This document shows, piece by piece, positions 62,346-64,000 of a stretch of DNA of 64,000 nucleotides. The DNA is from Bifidobacterium vansinderenii (GTDB lineage: Bacteria; Actinomycetota; Actinomycetes; Actinomycetales; Bifidobacteriaceae). The position numbers were made by a program, and so were the translations under genes. Location of the stretch: NCBI RefSeq assembly GCF_002234915.1, contig NZ_NEWD01000004.1, forward strand, positions 124,001 to 188,000, written 5' to 3'. The notes under the pieces were generated by a model. The model was not told the origin of the DNA, searched no databases, and saw only the letters and a list, made by a program, of their open reading frames with translations. Position 1 is the stretch's first letter. Each line of letters starts with the position of its first letter.

Positions 62346-62415
62346 ATGAGGTGATCGACCGTCCCGATATCGGAATCGGCTAACGCCGATGCCGGTCCAT
62401 GCCATTTCCGACGGC

Positions 62416-62464
62416 TCACCTCATCAGTCAGCCTACGGCCGACAGCTTCCCCTCAAGGGGAAGC
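62416..62464 (-). repeat. Family A palindromic repeat (reversed)
   Basis: CTCACCTCATCAGTCAGCC, GGCCGACAGCTTCCCCTC and AAGGGGAAGC. It faces the family A-type tail at the end of the last 306-bp unit (62325-62353) and could pair with it. Confidence 0.8.
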
Positions 62465-62512
62465 ACTCCCCTCAGAGAGGGAGCCACAGCCACACCATCC
62501 AAAGGAGACACC

Positions 62513-64000
62513 ATGCCCATCCCATCAAGCCCCAACACCCCTAGGCTCCCCTCCCGCGGAGGGGAGCTGTCGGCAACGCCGACTGAGGGGAGTACCCCAA
62601 AGCAACCACATCCCACAACCAACCCCGCTCCCCCACTACCACGCCGAATCATCCTCACGCTCGCCGCATCCATCCTCATCCCCGTCCTCTTCGACCGGCT
62701 CGTCGTCGCCAACCTCGCCGCGCGGCACGTCATCATTCTGCTCGGTGTCTTCTGGCTGGCATGCGTTGCGATCATCACCACTCTCAACTGGCGCACCGCC
62801 CGACGCAATCCGTTCGCATGGTTCACCGCCGCCGCCATCGCTGCACTCACGATCTGGCTGATCATCGCCGAGCGCAACTCCATCGTCGCGTGGAATCGGT
62901 CGGACATGGCCGGCATCGATCCCCAACCGTGGCTCTCATACGGACTCGCCCCTACCGACGGCCTGCCGTTCATCGCCAATGACGAGTACGAAATGCTGAC
63001 TGGCCTGATCGTCGTGCCCGCCCTGCTCATGCTGCACGCGCAGCTGGTCGGCGGCCTGTTCTCCCCCACGCATCCGTTCGGCCTTGTGCTGCGCTGGCTG
63101 TCCGGCTGGGTAGTGCAGCCGTTCAATCGGATCAATGCGTTCGCTGCAACGCTCGGACGACTCGTCAATAACATCGCCAACCGCGGCAAACGACCGATGC
63201 TCGCCAGGATCGGCATCGCCCTGCTGATCTGCATTCCGTTGATCGGCGTACTGCTGGCACTGCTGGCGAGCGCTGACATGGTGTTCGCCTACGGACTGTC
63301 ACGCATGGTCCGCGATGTCAATGTCAACGCGATTCTGTTTCACGGCACGGCGATCGTGGTGCCGATCCCGTTCCTCTATTCGCTGCTGGTTAATCTGGGG
63401 CCGAATGATGTACCGACGAACGCCGCGGAATCACTCACCAAGGAACCACCCACGGAGAAATCACCAATTCGAGAATCGGCCGCCGAGGATTCCGGCGCTT
63501 TCTCGCACTCTCGCCGCCCCTCCCGCTTCGCCGGAGATCTCCGCGCCCTGTATTCCCTTGACGTCCGGTTCTCGCTGGATCCCACGATCACCATGATCGT
63601 GCTGGGCGCGGTGCTGATCGTGTATGCAGTGTTCTGCTCGGTGCAGTTCACGTTCCTGTTCGCCGGCGCCGGACTGCCCGACGGTCTCACCTACGCGGAA
63701 TACGCACGCAGCGGATTCTTCCAACTGTTGTTCGTCGCCACTGTGAATCTGGCCGGATTCGGGCTCGTGCTCACGTATGCGCGCGTCCACACGCACGGCA
63801 CGCCGACACCAGCGTCTATGCCTACGCCAGCGTCCGCGCTCACACCCACGTTGCATTCCAGACCGCAGCGCAACCGCACGATCACCGGCATGCTGATCGG
63901 CTTGATCGCCGCCACCGGAATACTGCTCGCATCGGCCGCCACCAGACTCGCCCTCTATATCGGCGCGTATGGCCTGACCTGGCTGCGGTTCATTTCGATG
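62513..64000 (+). CDS. DUF4173-type membrane protein (partial, runs off the window)
   Basis: 496 codons are visible without a stop. AAAGGAG precedes the ATG. After about 40 residues of Pro/Thr-rich sequence, many hydrophobic segments follow; FAGAGLPDGLTYAEYARSGF with FFQLLFVATVN is the DUF4153/DUF4173 signature. A soluble loop of about 55 residues (NAAESLTKEPPTEKSP...) sits in the middle. Residues 11-27 are encoded by a complete family B repeat, so the annotated N-terminus is repeat-derived. Function unknown. Confidence 0.85.
   Translation, partial: MPIPSSPNTPRLPSRGGELSATPTEGSTPKQPHPTTNPAPPLPRRIILTLAASILIPVLFDRLVVANLAARHVIILLGVFWLACVAIITTLNWRTARRNPFAWFTAAAIAALTIWLIIAERNSIVAWNRSDMAGIDPQPWLSYGLAPTDGLPFIANDEYEMLTGLIVVPALLMLHAQLVGGLFSPTHPFGLVLRWLSGWVVQPFNRINAFAATLGRLVNNIANRGKRPMLARIGIALLICIPLIGVLLALLASADMVFAYGLSRMVRDVNVNAILFHGTAIVVPIPFLYSLLVNLGPNDVPTNAAESLTKEPPTEKSPIRESAAEDSGAFSHSRRPSRFAGDLRALYSLDVRFSLDPTITMIVLGAVLIVYAVFCSVQFTFLFAGAGLPDGLTYAEYARSGFFQLLFVATVNLAGFGLVLTYARVHTHGTPTPASMPTPASALTPTLHSRPQRNRTITGMLIGLIAATGILLASAATRLALYIGAYGLTWLRFISM
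62544..62591 (+). repeat. Family B repeat inside the DUF4173 coding region
   Basis: GGCTCCCCTCCCGCGGAGGG, then GAGCTGTCGGC..GCCGACTGAGGGGAG: head, stem and tail are all present. Translated in frame as RLPSRGGELSATPTEGS. Translation could instead begin downstream, but no better ribosome site is visible. Confidence 0.85.

Noticed and set aside
61821-62405. Two or more similar small proteins around 61.8-62.4 kb
   Set aside because: They are translations of the 306-bp tandem repeat, without ribosome sites, and the same peptides recur in several frames.

Overview
The window is a high-GC actinobacterial chromosome segment, almost certainly from a Bifidobacterium. The evidence is a fused cmk-der gene, a bifid-type carbohydrate repertoire (two GH42 and one GH2 beta-galactosidases, a GPH lactose permease and LacI regulators), and many intergenic palindromic repeats of two related designs. 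It also carries the actinobacterial sucC-sucD-perM-purH order. I cannot name the species from sequence alone.

Layout. 1-14.6 kb is conserved housekeeping: thrS end, yebC, ruvCAB, yajC, apt, sucCD, a PerM-like membrane protein, purH, a DUF3017 protein, an aquaporin, an RsuA-type pseudouridine synthase and cmk-der. 14.7-24.4 kb is accessory and damaged. An IS607-type element (TnpA plus TnpB) abuts a methyltransferase that has lost its N-terminus. Next comes an intact tRNA-Pro(GGG). A 5.3 kb island is bounded by 75-nt copies of the tRNA 3' end and its terminator; it carries a CrtC/AttH-like lipocalin protein, a DHA2 exporter, a TetR regulator and a frameshifted CynX-type MFS. The segment ends in a chimera joining the 5' part of a UDP-glucose pyrophosphorylase gene to the 3' part of a YhgE/Pip membrane protein gene.

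24.4-36.8 kb holds a transsulfuration pair (metB and a CBS/cysteine synthase gene) and a lactose/galactoside locus (GH42, LacS-type symporter, divergent LacZ, LacI) with matching candidate operators. 36.9-38.2 kb has an SDR dehydrogenase paired with a SnoaL/NTF2-fold protein. 39.5-45.6 kb is a pantothenate-to-CoA cluster: coaBC, coaX, a Rossmann/DUF2520 protein that is a good PanG (ketopantoate reductase) candidate, panB, panC and panD. 45.9-48.7 kb has convergent pgl and gnd (oxidative pentose phosphate route). 49-52.4 kb is a second GH42 with a divergent LacI and CG-centred operators. 52.7-64 kb has an RluA-type synthase, glmS, an amino-acid ABC importer with two paralogous binding proteins, smpB, an XRE/DUF2975 pair, a tandem 306-bp repeat and the start of a DUF4173 membrane protein.

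The least explained content is the repeats. Two palindromic families (A and B) sit in many gene gaps. Sequence from one of these repeat loci also occurs inside cmk-der, and a whole family B unit is translated as part of the DUF4173 N-terminus. Two copies of a 'TTTGGTAGTC' head-to-head cassette and one 'CTGGGTAAAACCGGACA' cassette share a layout of direct units followed by inverted units. The chimera, the island ends and these cassettes are the items most worth following up.
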